The notes below the pieces were generated by a model. That model saw nothing but the letters and a program-made list of their open reading frames with translations. It was not told the DNA's origin and did no database searches. This document shows positions 4,746 to 5,239 of a stretch of 5,239 nucleotides of DNA, in pieces (the stretch's first letter is position 1; every line of letters starts with the position of its first letter). A program made the translations under genes and the position numbers. Source of the DNA: Chitinophagaceae bacterium (lineage in GTDB: Bacteria; Bacteroidota; Bacteroidia; Chitinophagales; Chitinophagaceae); assembly GCA_023229465.1 (NCBI GenBank), contig JALNZE010000046.1, forward strand, positions 1 to 5,239. The letters are read 5' to 3'.

Positions 4746-5008
4746 TTATGGGTTGGCTGTATATGCTGTCCCATGCCTGTTTTTAAGGTCACAATTTGTG
4801 ATGTTAAAGAGTGGCCGTTTTCAACGGCTTCAATTTGAAGCCTCAAACTTTCAAATTCATCTTTGGTAAGCTGAAACATAAAATCGGCATGAAACCTTTT
4901 ACTGTTGCGCTTTACAGCTTGGTTCAACACCCTAATTTCTACTTCATACAGGGCTGCTAAATCACTATCCAGCATTACCCTTTCACCCCTTATTTCATAA
5001 ATCCTGTT
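4718..5008 (-). pseudogene. ORF6N-domain DNA-binding protein fragment, copy B
   Basis: The minus frame from 5008 reads NRIYEIRGERVMLDSDLAAL, then the ORF6N core L-N-Q-A-V-K-R-N-S-x-R-F-H-x-D-F-M-F-Q-L-T-K-D-E-F-E-S-L. From the ATG at 4975 the frame gives 85 residues, but the conserved domain begins eleven codons earlier and is cut by a TAA at 5009-5011, so the true N-terminus is lost. Similarity fades after the S-Q-I-V-T-L-K-T-G segment (about 4775), before the usual Y-A-F-T-E-Q-G-V-A-M-L motif. The frame then runs into the 3' end of the Panacea gene on the other strand. ORF6N proteins are usually phage or mobile-element encoded. The copy is truncated at both ends, and expression is doubtful. 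Confidence 0.75.
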
Positions 5009-5019
5009 TTAGATACTCC
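4949..5019. repeat. diverged direct repeat, right copy (ORF6N 5' end)
   Basis: This is the partner of 2941-3011, 2008 bp away. Shared runs include CCAGCATTACCC and TAAATCCTGTTTT. It belongs to the longer ORF6N remnant, so the repeat is most simply two related ORF6N genes cut down at different points rather than a transposon end. Confidence 0.65.
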
Positions 5020-5041
5020 GTATTATTTGCATACTGATATT

Positions 5042-5112
5042 TTAAAAGTCTACCTGTACTTTATTTGCCTCATCCCTTTCGGTTTGGTCAATTATCTTTG
5101 CATAAACCTGGG
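5042..5112 (-). pseudogene. C-terminal tail of a tyrosine recombinase/integrase (remnant)
   Basis: On the minus strand, directly after the mnmE stop codon and in another frame, 23 codons read Q-V-Y-A-K-I-I-D-Q-T-E-R-D-E-A-N-K, then a short tail and a TAA at 5042-5044. Bacteroidota tyrosine recombinases end with T-T-Q-x-Y-A-K-I/V-x-D and a Lys/Glu-rich helix, in which the Tyr is the catalytic nucleophile; here it is encoded at 5102-5104. The preceding catalytic domain is absent and the frame closes at 5132-5134 inside mnmE. This looks like the scar of an integrase gene cut by deletion or recombination. The match is short and from memory of the family, so confidence is moderate. Confidence 0.5.
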
Positions 5113-5130
5113 CTACTTTCCAATACAAAA
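5113..5130 (-). other. candidate integration (att) site at the 3' end of mnmE
   Basis: The last 18 bases encode FCIGK and the stop. The same codons form the attB core used by Salmonella genomic island 1 and relatives at the end of trmE/thdF. Here the presumed integrase tail starts right after them. No second copy of this 18-mer is visible in the window, so the far boundary, if it survives, lies elsewhere. Confidence 0.4.
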
Positions 5131-5239
5131 CTTACTAAATATAAAATCCAACTGATCTTCATTGGTAATCTGGCCGGTAATGGTACCCAGGTAATGCAGG
5201 CACTGCCTGATGTCTAATGCCAGCAGGTCTCCGGGCACT
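5113..5239 (-). CDS. mnmE: tRNA modification GTPase MnmE (TrmE/ThdF), C-terminal end, partial
   Basis: MnmE is a cytoplasmic GTPase that acts with MnmG to add the carboxymethylaminomethyl group at U34 of certain tRNAs. The gene runs off the right edge and only the last 41 codons are present. They match the C-terminal helical end: GDLLALDIRQCLHYLGTITG, then I-T-N-E-D-x-L-D-F-I-F-S-K-F-C-I-G-K and a TAG at 5113-5115. The final F-C-I-G-K is universal in the family, and its Cys is the conserved one of the C-x-G-K motif. The C-terminus is intact, so the neighbouring insertion has not damaged the protein. It is the only clear core housekeeping gene here and marks the right border of the accessory region. 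Confidence 0.93.
   Translation of the reverse strand, partial: VPGDLLALDIRQCLHYLGTITGQITNEDQLDFIFSKFCIGK

Noticed and set aside
4748..4784. ATGGG...CCCAT followed by five T as a terminator after the Panacea gene
   Set aside because: The stem is 5 bp with a 17-base loop and a short T-run, too weak to call, and it lies in the tail of the ORF6N remnant.

Overview
The window looks like Bacteroidota DNA, probably a Chitinophagia/Sphingobacteriia-type relative. It is AT-rich, two good promoters carry the Bacteroidota -7 element TAnnTTTG, no strong Shine-Dalgarno sequences are seen, and the proteins resemble Bacteroidota families. Assignment below phylum is inference.

Layout, left to right. (1) 1-87 is a 28-codon open tail of unknown identity. 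(2) 124-915 (+) is the C-terminal half of an NhaD-type Na+/H+ antiporter, with its N-terminal half replaced by unrelated DNA. (3) 991-2055 (-) is an intact class II Fic protein with a C-terminal winged helix. Its start codon abuts an array of 11-bp repeats. (4) 2197-2845 (+) is a complete hicAB toxin-antitoxin operon with a promoter and a 22-bp perfect palindrome. (5) 2941-3248 (-) holds overlapping remnants of a DUF1016/YhcG-type nuclease and an ORF6N-domain gene. (6) 3275-4745 (+) is a two-gene module: an MqsR-like toxin candidate, then an antitoxin joining an MqsA-like zinc finger and HTH to a C-terminal Panacea (SocA/DUF4065) domain. (7) 4718-5008 (-) is a second, longer ORF6N remnant whose 5' end repeats the one in (5). 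(8) 5042-5112 (-) looks like the last residues of a tyrosine recombinase, abutting (9) the 3' end of mnmE (5113-5239, -), which runs off the window.

Interpretation. The region between the nhaD fragment and mnmE reads as an accessory toxin-antitoxin island: three self-contained toxin/antitoxin-type modules (Fic with its inhibitory helix, HicAB, MqsR-MqsA/Panacea) among debris of nuclease, ORF6N and integrase genes. The mnmE 3' end is a known integration site for genomic islands in Gammaproteobacteria (SGI1), and an integrase tail directly next to it suggests similar use here. Each intact module has repeats or palindromes at its promoter or start, as expected for autoregulation. The most unusual points are the Panacea-bearing MqsA-like antitoxin, the helically phased repeats in front of fic, and the integrase scar at mnmE.
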